Assembly (NCBI GenBank): GCA_033980235.1
Contig: CM067079.1
Coordinates: 28,004,062 to 28,068,061 of the forward strand
Direction: 5' to 3'
DNA length: 64,000 bases
Source: Diadema setosum
Lineage: Eukaryota; Echinodermata; Echinoidea; Diadematoida; Diadematidae
How positions within the stretch are numbered: the first letter of the stretch is position 1; each line of letters starts with the position of its first letter. A program made the position numbers and the translations under genes. The notes under the pieces are model-generated. The model did not search any database, had not been told where the DNA came from, and was given only the letters and a program-made list of their open reading frames with translations. Below are positions 10,202-23,202 of this stretch, one piece after another.

Positions 10202-10399
10202 TTATACAATGAGACATGAGTCAATTGTCTTCCTATCTGCGCGGCAGATCCAGTTTGCCACATGCTTCAAATACTTTTGAGTGGCGGCATCAAACGTGAC
10301 TTCAAAGGAAATACGACAGTTGTGACTCCACTCTCTTGAACCTCCTTGATGGCAGCAACTCCCGGCAACGTCTGGGTAATTAACATGAAAGAATGCTGC
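10202..10399 (-). CDS. candidate secreted cysteine-rich protein, terminal exon
   Basis: The acceptor cttcaacttttctccag has a good pyrimidine tract and ends at 10400. The frame then stays open for 65 codons to a TAA at 10204-10202. The product begins AAFFHVNYPD and contains a CC pair (GSCCHQGG), then WSHNC, EVTFDAATQ, a WIC and a final DSC. Balanced codon use and regular Cys/Trp spacing argue for a real exon. I do not recognise the family. The phase 0 entry fits the phase 0 exit of the exon at 14935-15114. No clear AATAAA was found close downstream. Confidence 0.6.
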   Translation of the reverse strand, partial: AAFFHVNYPDVAGSCCHQGGSREWSHNCRISFEVTFDAATQKYLKHVANWICRADRKTIDSCLIV

Positions 10400-10904
10400 C
10401 TGGAGAAAAGTTGAAGAAGTCAAGGGTCTATTCCAGTCCACTGACTCACCCCTTTGGTGAGCTCAACAAAACCAGGATTTTGACACTCTGCAGCAAAATA
10501 GTGTGAAGGCATACTTCTAAGCTTAAAGACCCTGTTTACCTTTGGTAGGAGTGATTTTAAAAATGTTTATAAGATATCACAGTATATGCATACATGTATG
10601 TGTAGGTGAGTTGTATCCCAAAACATCCTACCATTTAAAAATTTTGCAATAAAGCCTAAAACATAAGGAGATATCACTGTTTTTCTCAATAAACCATAAC
10701 TGTATATGGTTTAATCTGGAAACATTTTTATTATAACTATTGTTCACATTTCGTACATTCGACGATACTTTACATCAACTACTTAGTACACTGATTCAAA
10801 TTTTTACATTGGTTGTTTCTATCCCTAACTCACATTTTACAACTATTTTAAACACTAATGCTGGGTTTTTGTTTCATCTGAAAATGGTAAATCATGCCTT
10901 TAAA

Positions 10905-11077
10905 CAGGGCTCCACACTAACTTTTATTTCTGGTTGCCCAAAGGCAAACATCCGCCCTTTTTTCGTGGCCCGATCAGGCCACCAAATTCTTCATTTCTGA
11001 AATTTTGGTGGCCCGACGTGTGTTTTTGGTGGCCCCGGGCCACCGGGCCACCAGGCCACCATTAGTGTCGAGCCCTG
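10905..11077. mobile_element. hAT-like MITE with target-site duplication
   Basis: The left end is CAGGGCTCCACACTAAC and the right end a mirrored TTAGTGTCGAGCCCTG. CTTTAAA flanks both sides as a 7-bp match, 8-bp if one mismatch is allowed. The interior is GC-rich ('ggccaccgggccaccagg'). TIR and TSD length are as expected for hAT elements. No transposase. Confidence 0.75.
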
Positions 11078-11830
11078 CTTTAAAGGTGGTATACACTCAA
11101 AGCAACAATAGTGCTTACCGGTAATGTCAGAAGTATCAAAGCTCTCAAAGACTTTGAGACTTCTGTAGGCTTTTCATGCACACTGACACACAACTCATGC
11201 AAGTAGGAAAACTGGTAAAAACTAGAAAACCAAGATGAGAGACAAAACCTAACAAAAACATTTTTACAAAACAAAGCCACCAAAAAAAAAAAAAAAGGTT
11301 TATTCCACATAAGCCTACCAAGCACTTCAGGTCTAGCATTGACAAAAAGGAAAGAAAAGAATAACTTTGCCTGAAAACATAAAAAATCATATCCTGCCAA
11401 GGTGATCTAAAGTGATTATTGTTCTGGCCTACTGAAAAACATCAACTGCCTTTGTTTGTTGGTCTCGTGATAGAGGGGCACATATCATGCAAGATACAGT
11501 GTTGATTAAAGTGGTGTCCAAAGGTCAGCCACTTTAAAATCCCCATATGACCAACAATGGGGTTCATGAACACAATGCTCATACAATACACGTATATCAT
11601 GCAAGCATTCCCCTCATGATGCTCCAATAAAATTTTACTCCCCTAAACCAGTACACACATGACAGGAATGGCCACACATCTAAATCACTAACTGCTACTC
11701 CAGAAACACCATCCAACACATGAATCTAGATACCCCATCATCAATGAATCTAGGCAATCGCACATCGAACCTATTGAGGAAAGATAAGCGGCCATGTATG
11801 CTATGTAGGATTGGGCCGGCGCACCTGTTA

Positions 11831-12005
11831 CAGTGGCAGATCCAGTGGGGCGCACCAGGCATGCACCTCCCTTTATCTTTTTTTTTTGTTTGTTGTTGAA
11901 ATAAAATAAATAAAAAGAAAAATAATGAAAGGTAGCATGTGCGCTCCCCCTTCATTTTTTTTCCTCCCCCCACCACCCCTTTCCGGAATTCCTGGATCTG
12001 CCTGT
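11831..12005. mobile_element. hAT-like MITE, 'cagtggcagatccag' family, copy 1
   Basis: The ends are 'cagtggcagatccag' and 'ctggatctgcctg', and the interior is low-complexity. A sister copy is at 49580-49754. Confidence 0.6.
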
Positions 12006-12791
12006 CTTTATATTAACCTACAAAAGTACCTCAGATCACAGGAATTGTCGTATCAGTACATTCACTCAGTGATATCCATTGATTGAGACGTTGTAGAGCA
12101 GTGCTGAATGGCTTATTTTGACAGGATTTGCAATTCTCCCCTTTAGTTTCATCAAATTGGTGATCCTACCTCGCTTTATCTGCAAACAGATCTTGCCTGC
12201 ATTGCTTTACATGTATTTTGGGGCTCTGAAATCTGGATTGTAAGAGATAGCACTATATGTCAACATGCAAGGGAAATTTGGGCCCCTAAAGATTTTTCTC
12301 ACAATAAAGCAGACTCTTGTTATCTACCCTTGTTATTGAAGGGATTCCCTTGAAGTACAATATACAAACTGCAGCTTGTAAAAGGAGAGAAATTGGTCTT
12401 AGCCATCATTTGCTAAAGCAGATCACAATAAGGGGTAAAAATGGAAGTTTGAAGTTGAACATCTGGGCAGCAATCTTGAAACATGCTCGAATAAATGTTT
12501 TTTGAACTCAAGTTTTGTAATGTGATGCGAAAACCGTTCATTCCCGCGCGCGCGCGTGTGTGTGTGGACACACAAATTCTTTTTTACAAGTAACAACGAT
12601 CACAATCTGCATCATGATATGACAATCAGTACCACTTGATTTTTCTTTCAAACATTGCAATAATTTGCCCTGCATGGCATGTGTAAACAGCACATGGAGA
12701 CTTTATTAATGTCTTTAATCCCACAATGCAAATCGCACACTAGGCCAGTACACTCGGATGCCTGGGGTCACATTCCAGTCACTGTTGATTT

Positions 12792-13330
12792 TATTACCTC
12801 CGTCGAGGGAGGAGGTTATGTTTTCGTTACCGTTGGTTTGTTCGTTTGTTAGTTTGTCCATGTGCAAAATAACTCAAAAAGTAGTTATCGGATTTGGATG
12901 AAACTTGCAGGAAAGGTTTTATCTGATACAAGTAACAGATGATTAAATTTTGGTGGTGATCCGAGAATTTTGGGGGAATTTATGAAGGTTTTTTGATATT
13001 TTGGCAGGTAGGGTCAATGAACTTGGGAGTTCAGGCTGCGCGTACTTGAGGTTTGCATGCGCGCACTAAAGTGCATGCTCCCTTTTCTGCCAAGGTGAGG
13101 CGCGCCGCGCAGCTGGAAGTTTATGATGTAACAAATGCTTCTATATTGGGAAATCGGATGATTTTTCAGCATGTATACCTATGGATGGAAATCACTGATC
13201 TCTATGGAAGAGCCCAAAGAGCTTTTCCCCGGTGGTGGAGAGGAGAAAAATCTCTTTGGGAAGAGCAAGATCATCGGTGGAAAGTAGCTGCTTGGCGGAG
13301 GTCTGCGCTCTCAGAGTGCGTTTCTAGGTT
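12792..13330. repeat. interspersed repeat, 'attacctccgtcgaggga' to 'ggcggaggtctgcgctctc'
   Basis: About 540 bp with inverted 'cctccg'/'cggagg' ends and internal 'gttggtttgttcgtttgtta' text. A 3'-end fragment of the same family is at 45480-45560 ('cttggtggaggcctgcgctc'). The 93-codon ORF inside it is not considered a gene. Confidence 0.65.
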
Positions 13331-13588
13331 TTGAAATATCATGATAATTTGTCCTATGCAGCGGCGGCAAATAAAATTGATTCTTGCCAAAACTGACAAC
13401 TCACTTGTGGTGTGAATACCGCTACTGTCATGACGCACTATTTATAACTTACAATCCAAACTCACAAGCCTTCTACCACAAGAGTAAAGCACACAGAACT
13501 CTGATATCCCTTCAGTTCAACTCTTGTATCTTACTCTTATCAAAAACTCATGCCAACAGTATCTTTTCTAATCGATAGATCTGTGGTC

Positions 13589-13953
13589 TTAAAGGGGAAG
13601 GCTAGTAACTGATCAGTGGGAATCTGTGGAAATGCTGGGAGATGATTGTTCCAATCCTTATGGGATTCATTCAAGAGTACATTGTATATCTATTGTTGTG
13701 TGAAAATGATTTGCTTCAGAACGGTCTCATATTCAAGTAATGTGCAGATTAATGCTCCGTCACTGACCAGGGACGCTAACCTGGAAGCATTAAACTGCAC
13801 ATTACTTAAATATGAAACCATTCTGAAGCAAATCATTTTCACACAACAATAGATATACAATGAACTCTTGAATGAATCCCATAAGGATTGGAACAATCAT
13901 CTCCCAGCATTTCCACTGATTCCCACTGATCAGTTACTAGCCTTCCCATTTAA
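13589..13953. mobile_element. TTAA-bounded long foldback (about 365 bp, two arms about 165 bp)
   Basis: The left arm 'aaggctagtaactgatcagt' is mirrored by 'actgatcagttactagcctt', and the arms match almost base for base. The two strands therefore each carry a near-identical 68-codon ORF, starting MFQSLWDSFKS on both strands. That is an effect of symmetry, not coding. TTAA occurs at both edges. Confidence 0.85.
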
Positions 13954-14501
13954 GAGCTTTTTACACAATGTAAATTTTTGCTTAGTCCCGTACCCACGGT
14001 GGGGCTAAGGGGGGCCTTAGCCCCACCGTTGGTACGGGACTATCCTTAGCCCACTTTCTGTTTACACTCGTTTTTGCCAAAGTGGGCTAGCCCCACCGAT
14101 AATCCCGTACTATCTGGCCCTGCAAAATAGCAGGGTTAGCACCGCAATTGCGGTGCCAAGCAAGTGAGTGTAAACAGAACGAAAAAATAATCCGGGGCTA
14201 AGCGACGGAGACGAAGTCCGACCCCCACTGACCAATCAGAAACGAGGTAATCAAGTGCTGCCGGTGCGTGTGTGTACGTGTACAGTGCACAGCGTAATCA
14301 TGAATATTCATGTGGTTTGGAAAGTCCGGGGCTAAGAAATACGAGTGTAAAAAGGTCAGTTTTCTCCTTAGCCCCGGACAAGAGATAGTACGGGACTAAT
14401 TGGCCAGTGTAAAAAGCTGAAAAAATTAGTACGGGACTAACGATAGTCCTGGGTCAGAGAAAGTCCAGGGTTAAGAAACACAAGTGTAAAAATGGCTTTA
14501 C
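13954..14501. mobile_element. GC-rich foldback element with 'tagtcccgtac' repeats
   Basis: The ends 'gagctttttacac' and 'gtgtaaaaatggctt' are inverted. Inside are many inverted and direct copies of 'agtcccgtac', 'gtacgggact' and '(c/g)cggggctaag'. It abuts the preceding foldback directly. Confidence 0.65.
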
Positions 14502-14934
14502 AGTGACAAGAGAACAACAACACTGTGTTAAAGGCCAAGTGTGTTTTTTTTTTTTTGGGGGGGGGGGTTTTAGTATTTAGTAAAATTTACTTGGAAACTG
14601 TGTCTGCCTTTAAAACTTGATGTACATACAAGTGCATGTCATGTCACAAAATTGCAACAAGCTATTAAAGAGAAATTCACATAAGAAATGGGACAAGAAA
14701 CAAAAAAAAAGAATGTTGACAGCACATACAGGCTGTACATTGGCTTTTGGCAACTTATGTCAAGAGAGTGGCCGCAAGTTTCTTTCTCAAAAAAAAAAAA
14801 AAAGATTGGTACAGTTACCTTGCAATGCAGTCTGCTATCAGTGATACACAAACAAATTCAGGATAGATCTAACTGATGAAATGGCAAATATTTACGCAGC
14901 ACGGTCATGGCACTTTCTGGTCAACTCCCCCTAC

Positions 14935-15114
14935 CAAAGACTCACGAGCTATTCTTTTATGGGATCCTTCAAACTTTGGTCGAAATGTACAACAGACTCT
15001 TGTGTCTGTCGGCTCTCCGTGACTTTGGGCTTCGATGACGTCGATGCGTGATACGCAGCATGCCGAGTCATGATGAGCACAGTTTATGATACTCGCTCGT
15101 CGCATGTCGATTCT
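14935..15114 (-). CDS. candidate secreted cysteine-rich protein, middle exon
   Basis: The exon is 180 bases, open in one frame, between an acceptor (catgtgtgttag, exon from 15114) and a donor (TCTTTG|gtaggg after 14935). It is phase 0 at both sides, consistent with both neighbours. It encodes 60 residues beginning RIDMRRASIINC and containing paired cysteines (SACCV, RVCCTF). A stronger-looking donor, gtgagt, sits 11 bases earlier, but it would leave phase 1 and run into a stop in the terminal exon. I therefore prefer the gtaggg donor. An additional phase 0 exon could be hidden in the 4.5-kb intron that follows. Family unknown. Confidence 0.5.
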
Positions 15115-16575
15115 CTAACACACATGCACAGACACACATATACACACAAACACAATGGCCCAATGCTTAATTCCCTGCAGCTTGATGGTTCATAATGGAA
15201 CCCGGCAACTCACAATCTTCGACCAAATCATATCACGCATCTGGCATTGACTGCCATAGACTGTCATGCAACATGAAGAAATGTTGCATGCACTATACAC
15301 ATCATGACGAAAGTTTTTTTTTTTTACGTTATACGAGCCAGTGCGATTTGGTCCCGGAATTGTTTTTCCTATACACATGTGAACCAGTATGCAAAAAAGC
15401 GTGATTTGAATCACATTTTTTTTAAAACGGTGTGTGTGATAGGGCTTTTTAAGGAAAAATACAGAGTGCTCTCAATCTCTCCTAATCTATTTTCATGCGT
15501 GTATTTTTTTTTTCTATCAGTACACTTTGCATCTGTTGTTTGCCAATTAGGCAGATTAAAAATTTCTGGTCGAGTACGTGCAGATGATGCTGCGTGTGTG
15601 TGTGTGCCTGTTGGGGGGGGGGGGGGGGTAAATTTTCCACCTCCAAATGACACGGCTATGCAATCTTAACGCTGGCATCACCGTTCCGTCAAAGCGGTTT
15701 GGGCGATGAGGGAGGGATGGACTGGGAACGGGATGAGTAGTGCTAGGTATTAAAAAATCATTGAGCATTTTTCGCAGCCATCACAATCACATGAGGGTGA
15801 GCCAGACCCAACGAAGGGCAGAGTTCAAGCCACAGGCTAACCCCCTTCAGCCAAGATGAGTGGCTTGTGGTTTGGAGTCCAAACTATGAAGCATTTCATG
15901 TGTACCCCTCCATCCCAATTTCCTAACAACTACACTTTACGACTTCCTGAAGGAATTCCGCTCCAATTATAAAAGTGTGACTGAAAAGAAAGAGTAAATT
16001 CTACAAGTAAAACAGTATGGATTTTGATCAAAATTGGATTAAAAGTGAGAAAGTTATAAAAACATACAAATTGGCTCATTTGTGCAAAACAATTCTCTCA
16101 CAGATATGAATTTGCAATGATGCCACTGTCTCACAAATTTTATTGCACACAAAATCATAATATTTCCAGGTAGTTGGTTTTATTTTCTTTTTTCAAGAGT
16201 AAAAATTTTACATCTTTGTCTCAAATCCTTTGCTTAAGTCATTAAGCAAGGAATAACATATTTCACACCTTTGAAGCAGAAACTTGAATTATTTTGATTA
16301 TTTTTGTAAGGATCAATGGAAAGTTGTGAGGTGGTAACTTCATCAGCTCACATTTGCATGATATTCATATCAACTGTTTGAAAACTGTTTTGCAAAGTTT
16401 ATAGTGAAATTTCACAATTTCATAACTTTCTAAGTTTTCTGCAATTTTGATCAAATTGCGCTTATAAGATTTTGTTCTTTCGTATCAGACCATAACCAGT
16501 TCCGAGTTCCCCTTTAAAAGCAGAACGGCTCATACAGTAGCATCAGCAAACCAATCTCCCTTATTTTGTGGCTAC

Positions 16576-16650
16576 CCACAGTTGATCCAGCCGGGCTCCA
16601 CAAACATTAACAACAATCGCAACCCTTAATACGAGAAACAATGACGCCAT
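16576..16650 (-). CDS. candidate secreted cysteine-rich protein, signal-peptide exon
   Basis: The ATG at 16650 has a good context (ggccATGg). It starts a 25-codon exon, MASLFLVLRVAIVVNVCGA then RLDQLW, followed by a donor TGG|gtagcc in phase 0. The hydrophobic core and an Ala/Gly-containing end look like a signal peptide. Joined to the two downstream exons, it gives a predicted 150-residue secreted protein with about 11 cysteines. The whole model lies within intron 1 of the LAMP-like gene on the same strand. It is an inference from phase, signal peptide and open frames. The alternative is that these exons belong to different transcripts. Confidence 0.45.
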
Positions 16651-19600
16651 GGCCAGTACACATGCAAAGACTTGATAACAGTAAAACAGCTGTGCTCATA
16701 TCTGGCATATGTACTTAATACTTTTAAATTTACAGCTGATTGTAAGTTTGTTCTGTACGCTAAAGGGTATGGCCAACTACTTGCTCGTGACTTATTACCT
16801 CCTAGTCCTTCTCAATTTTATACACTTTCATGTTTCTTTTTCTTTGTGGTGCTACATTGTGTACATGTACATGTATTACTTTAAATGCCAACTGTTATCA
16901 TTCTTTATTGTAACATGGAATTTCTGAAAAACAGCCAAACGGCTGAGTGCTCATACAGGGTGTTCAGACGCAAAAAAAAAAAATTAAAAAAAATAAAAAA
17001 AATAACAGAATGGGATAGCTATACCAAATCTGTATAGCTATATGATGAATTTATACCTCTGAACGCTGACTAACATAATGACGTAAATTGAAACAATGTA
17101 CACCTAACGAAAAGATGGTCAGAGCATTGTATCGACCATAGAACGGTATAACTGGGCGGGGCTTAATAGGAGCGCACACAAAAGGTGACCCCATAGCTGT
17201 CACTCATGACCATAACAGCATGCACAGTGGGAAACTGCACATTTTAATAATTTACAACATTTTCCTGAACAGTCGAGATTAGCATCTGAATGGTTTGTCG
17301 GCTATACAGTATGATGATTCTTTATATGTCGTTTCTTTATCAAGTTTTGGTATAAACTGGCTTGCATCCAAACAGGGGGTAACCTGCGTTTAAATGTCTA
17401 AACAAACAAACTAGAATGCAGAGAAACTCATAAAAACGTGGAGAAAGAAGTTCTTTAGTCAATTCTAATAACAGGCTCCACAAGTAGGCAAGTAAACAAG
17501 GAAATGAAAGTAAACAGAGACCAAAACTGTCATTTGACCCCAGAAGGGAGAGAAACTCTTGTCCTTGATAAAAATATCCTTTCTTCAATGCTCCATTTAC
17601 AGTTGAGGCAGTACTATCGATCGCAATTTTAGCAATAAGCCATTAACCGGTAATCATGAACAGAAACCGAAAACAGACCACACAGACATCTTAGATTTTA
17701 ATAGCACATGATGTAGACTTTGTATATACTTGGGTCTACAATTGTAATTAAGTCATATCAATGCATCATGTGATGATTACCACATTAAATGATTTACAAC
17801 TACACATGTATCTGCCTAACTACGGAGGCACAATATTGTCACAGAAAGGAAGCTGTACTGCATGAATTACGCCAAAATCACCCTTGTAGGCGTGACATTG
17901 TTTAAAGGCAGAAAACAAAAGGAATCTGTTATTGATGGTCAGTCTGCAAAATTGGATAAGAGAAGAACAAAACTTGCAGTAACTGGGAAACAAAACCAAA
18001 AGGAGTCCACATTTAAAATTCATCATCTTATCACATCACACCCCTTGAAGATTGAGTGCTGCAGTTACAAGTATCTGCAAAGCTTTGCATAGAAAAAAAG
18101 AAGATGTAGTCCCACATATAGAGAATCCTTGCTGGCTCCTTGACAGCATTGTCACAAATTTGGTATTCAATATTGTGCATAGTTCATGGGGCAGGCTGTT
18201 TGATGATAACCATTCGAGTAATTAAACAGGGAGCTTCGACACTCTCCTGGTACCTGTACAATACAGTGCACATTAAGTTCATCAGAGCAAGGCTTTATGT
18301 ACGCTGTCGACAAGTGCTAACTTCAATATCATGGTGGTCTACTGCCAACTGAGTGTCAACTTTCTGCAGAGTACAACATGCATGCAACTATAAAGTTAAT
18401 TCTAATGGATAAAGACTTTGGCAGGACTAAAAATAACACATGGGGGACCTGTGGGATACTAAAATAAAGTTGATGGTATGATAGTTTGTTCATTGGACAA
18501 TTAGCCACAATACTGGAGGACCCTTGAACTCTGCCTCTCTCCTCCCCCCCCCCCCCCCCCCAGTCTTTTCTCAAAGAAATTTAAACTATAACTTAAAAAG
18601 TTACTGCTAGGATTAGTATTTAAAGGGCTAGTTATACATGTACTTTCAGAATTCAAATGTCACTATGACATGGATAATTATAAATGCAGTCACCACTGAC
18701 TGGATACAATTGGTCGCATGATCGATCAGCACGCGGCATTATTGCTACTGGTCCATTTTTGGCTACACTATTGCACTGATACGCCACTTTCTTCCCCCTC
18801 ATTTTGCAGTAAAATAGCTTCTAAAAAAGGGCTCCTTGCCTTGAATGAAACACCAAACTTTCAGTTGCTTTCCAAACGTAAGCCATAACTGCACAAAAAA
18901 AAAGAAACAGTCACCTAAACAAGTCAAAAATAAAAAATAAAAACACCTAAAAATAAAGGCGAGGCCACAGTGTCACAAATTTAGCTGTCCCCTTTGGCAA
19001 CGCAAAACCTACATCTAATCGCCAATTATTTGCCAAGTCCTAAATACCTTGTACGTCAAACTTCATGCCAACCTAATAAAGGGAAAATTAGTAGATTCTA
19101 CTAACGGCTCGCAGCACAAGGAGGTCCAGAGGTTAAACTCATTAATTGACCTGTTGGCAATTAAAAGCATGTTTCCATCAAAAACAGATGCATCAAGCGT
19201 GGCCAGCAAACAAGTACATGTACAATTGAAGTGCCGTAAGTTGGCAGCAGGTGGTTACATGTACGTACTTGGGCAAAGAACAAGTTGCCCACGATAGAAG
19301 CGGACATTATATTATGGCATATTGCCTCATAAAAGTGCCTTCCATTTTATGACCCAATTATGTTTCATCTGAAACAGACCAACAGCCTTTTGTGTCAGCG
19401 TGACCAAGACTCATAAGTTACGTTCACACGCAGTTGCCAAACTTGATTAAATTTAGGTCAAAAACTGAACTGTCGATGATTAGCTCCACTCGTGAATTCA
19501 ATTCGCGGGTTCACATGCGCACCTAAACTTTAAGATACAACTTTAATGAGCGAATCCGGCGCAATGATTATACCAGAAGTGCAGGGTCTTCTCTATGACC

Positions 19601-22201
19601 TTATGCCCATACAAAATAGCACAAGTGGAGGTTGACCCTGAAGCAAACGAGAAGTCAGGTTCACACTAACTCACAAGCTCGTTGACTATTGTGTCCACAC
19701 GGAGTGAAACTACTGTACGAGTGGGGACCCCTGTGGCTCGTGGATACAGCGTAAACCCTAATATGTCTTGTGGTTCCAATCATCAACTAAACTTTAGGAT
19801 TACAATATATACATTATCAGCATTCAATATCATGTGCAACATTCTTGAATGAAAAAAATAAAAGAAATCCCTCGACCTCAAAGATTTTGAGATACAAGGG
19901 CAACAATATCTAATCTCCCTGTTGCAAAAACCATGATCATAACAAGAATTATTGACACTTTCAGCTCTATTACAACCCTTTCCTTTACCAAAATTGAAAA
20001 AAAAAAAATCCCTTCCCGCCAGCTACATCTTTTCATTACGATAAACTACACCTGTATGAGCCATTTGATACATCAAGTCTTTCTTTTAAACTACAGTATT
20101 GTACATTTTATGAACACAGAAACAGCGGCACCCTTTTCTCTCCCTTTTACACTTTTGCAGACTAAAAAGGAAATCATGAATGTTAGCTGTTACAAGAGCA
20201 GCGAAACAATGGCAACAGAATCAAAAGCCCTTATCTGTACCATCTCGGCAAAATTTGAGTCACTGTTGCTATTTTTATCACAGTGAGACGTCAAGCATGA
20301 AAGTGTCTAGGCATCCTGAAGCTTCCCCCTTTCATTCGTCTGCTGCATTGTGGGAGCTTCACGGTAACTGGTTGCCATAGAGACAGCAGGAGAATGCAAA
20401 ATGGCTATTTCGGAGCATCTAGAACATGCGGAATACTTACGGGGGGGGGGGGGGGGGGGCTGTTTGGGAGTGAGATTGGAAGGCAATCCGAACATGGACG
20501 TTTAGAGTGCCATCCAAATCTCACAAATATTTGTTATAATGAACGCAGGCCTTGCAAACTGAAAGATTGTGATTCGGATTGCGATTCTGATCGCGATCCG
20601 AATCTCATTCCTTCTGCTGTCTGAACATCCTATTGTAAAAGTAGCACCAGGAGACCCGACTGAGTGGCTGCATTAAATAGGTGAGTTAAGCCTAATATAT
20701 TCAGGAGAATTATACAGTGGATATGAGAATACAAGAACCCTCTCCCACCCCCAACAAACAAACAATGTACAATCATTAAAACAAAGCAAAAACAGGCGGG
20801 TGAACACTCCCTAATATCATGCATACTGTTCTGAGGTTGAATGCAATACTACAAAGGTAGCAAACTGCATCAATTTACATATAACAGCAATGCCAATGCA
20901 TGGGACTGAGAAGCATGATGGATGAAGGTCTTACTGTAATTTTACAAGAGAAAAATATACAGGTTAATTAAATAGATACGCTATACAATCTGTAACCCTG
21001 TTATGGTATAACAGTGTTTCATTATTACCTCTTCGAGAAGAGAATGTGTAGTCTGTTTAAATAGTGATGTACATTTGTACGTACATTGTACATGTACAGT
21101 TACATGGACATTATGTTTAGCAGGCCAACAGTAAGGATACAGACAGGCAGGATCTATAAGCCATTATAATATCCCCTTCTTTTCTAACACACAAAAAGCT
21201 TTCAATCCATCGAAAGGACCAGACTGTGACCCAATGAACTTGTGTTAAAAGGGCATGTATACACAAGAAATGATAATTTTCTAGTTGTACGGCAATTTAT
21301 ACACACATCAGTCCAACATGATTGCCATTAGAGATAGTACATCTAGGAGTTCTCGAAAGCATATAAACCATAACCTTTTGCGTGCAAAGCAATCTCTGAG
21401 CAGAAGGATACAAAGTCCTCAGCGATAAAATAACTCTTTATCCAGCATCATGTGACATTGAATGTATGGAAAGATAAATTCATTGGAGGCACAGAATGCA
21501 GATGAAAGTCCATTGCTATACTGTCTCGAATAACTAATGCACATTTTACACAATGGCAGCATCCTTTTGGAGGATTCAATGTTCTTACGAAAGCCTGTTT
21601 GTTGTTGAGGGCAGTGTATACTCACGATTTAGAAATCAAATCAGGAAGAACCTTCAATCGCTACTTTCATTTGAATTGATTCGTAGGAATTTTAATATTT
21701 GTTTCAGTTTCTGTTCCTGCAGGGAAGAACAATTCTCTTGTACGCGCAGTCATATTATGAAAAAGCTTGAAGCGAGACAGTACTATTAAACTGAACGACC
21801 CACAGTTCAGCGAGGCTTGATGGGATTGCAGTCCATATAATCAATACCAAAATATTTACATGTTTAAATTGACTAGCTTGGAGAAAAGAAAAGCTAGGAA
21901 GAATGTGAACTTTTCATAAAGATACACTGTTAAATTTCCATTGAGATATCAAAGACAAATCTATTTGAACAAAGGTCATTAAACATACTCTTTCATGAAC
22001 ACTGTCTTTAGCAATTCTATGATCTACTGTAGCTATATCATATAGCCTTTGACACCTATATACTAGGGATTTATATTACATATCTGGGCCTGCAATAGAG
22101 TATTGGTTTTCTAGTTGTTTTTTGTTTTGTCTTGTTTTTGTTTGTTTGTTTGTTTGTTTGTTTGTTTTTTTTCTGCTGGTCCACAGATCTGTAGCTCTCA
22201 A

Positions 22202-22889
22202 CAATTGAAGAGTTTGTTTGCAAAAAGCGATAAGTCCATTTTGAAGATTTTGAATAAGCCAGTTCGGAGTACCACTTTGCGCATGAGCAGAAAAAAGGTC
22301 ATTCGGACCAACAGGCATGTTGGTTTTTAAATTTACTGGGATAAGCATCTGTCATGTAATGATTATTCATGTAATCCTTATAAATGCCGCTTGCCAGCAC
22401 ATCCACCTGTCAGCAAAAGTGGTATTTGGCAATATCAATAGAAAGAGACTGTCAATACATTCAATGCAAAATAATGAAATGGATGCTTTCTCAAGTGTGA
22501 ATTGACAGATCATTCTTCTCATCTGGTCTACGCAAGTTTATTCTTTGTTTGAACGGGATTGATGAATCCCATAAATTGTTTATGCATTATGTCGCTCTGA
22601 AAACGAGTGAAGTGCCCCTAACCAATTGAGAAAAAAGAAAGGTCATTCGTACCAATGTGCCCATGAGCTAACTCCGAACTGGCTTATTACGGTCTCTGTC
22701 ATAAAGTACAAAATAATACCTTTTAAATGATATATTGGTCATTACATATAAAGGTACATTTTTGAAGGTATGGTCAAAAGAAGTAAACATTTTCTTATTA
22801 TTCTCTTTATTTTTCTTGACCTTTAAACGCAAATATCTCCATTAAGAAAATATGGACTTATCGGCTTTTGCAAACAAACTCTTCAATTA
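22202..22889. mobile_element. MITE ('aattgaagagtttgtttgc' ends) carrying a nested MITE
   Basis: The ends 'ttgaagagtttgtttgcaaa' and 'tttgcaaacaaactcttcaa' are inverted, with 'cgataagtccat' and 'atggacttatcgg' just inside. The uninterrupted sister copy at 42187-42435 is about 249 bp. The excess here is the inner element. Confidence 0.8.
22255..22686. mobile_element. nested TA-flanked MITE, AGCCAGTTCGGAGT termini
   Basis: AGCCAGTTCGGAGT and ACTCCGAACTGGCT are perfect 14-bp inverted ends with TA outside each. Internal mirror motifs are 'ggtcattcggaccaa' and 'ggtcattcgtaccaa'. It interrupts the outer element between blocks that are joined in the 42187-42435 copy. Confidence 0.75.
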
Positions 22890-23202
22890 TACCATATTAC
22901 AGGTTTGCACAATGCACTATTCTGACAGAAACTGACTGACTGGTAGGTTTGCATCAGAAAAGTACACAGACATTTAAAGACCCAGTATTCATATTCAAAT
23001 TATATCCGGGTCAGGCCAGTCTTTACACTCCATTGTATCCCCACACTATCAGGTCTTTAAAATGCAGGTTTACATGAAAAAGTGCACAGATCCATAATGT
23101 TTCACAGATGGGGAAAGTTCTCACAGCTCGATTATGATGGACCACTACAGGCAGTCAGTTATTGCTAATTAGTCCATGGGCCAAGACCCGAAAAATGGGT
23201 TG

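Noticed and set aside
13646..13896. Two nearly identical 68-codon ORFs on opposite strands
   Set aside because: They follow from the foldback symmetry of a MITE and do not resemble a protein family.
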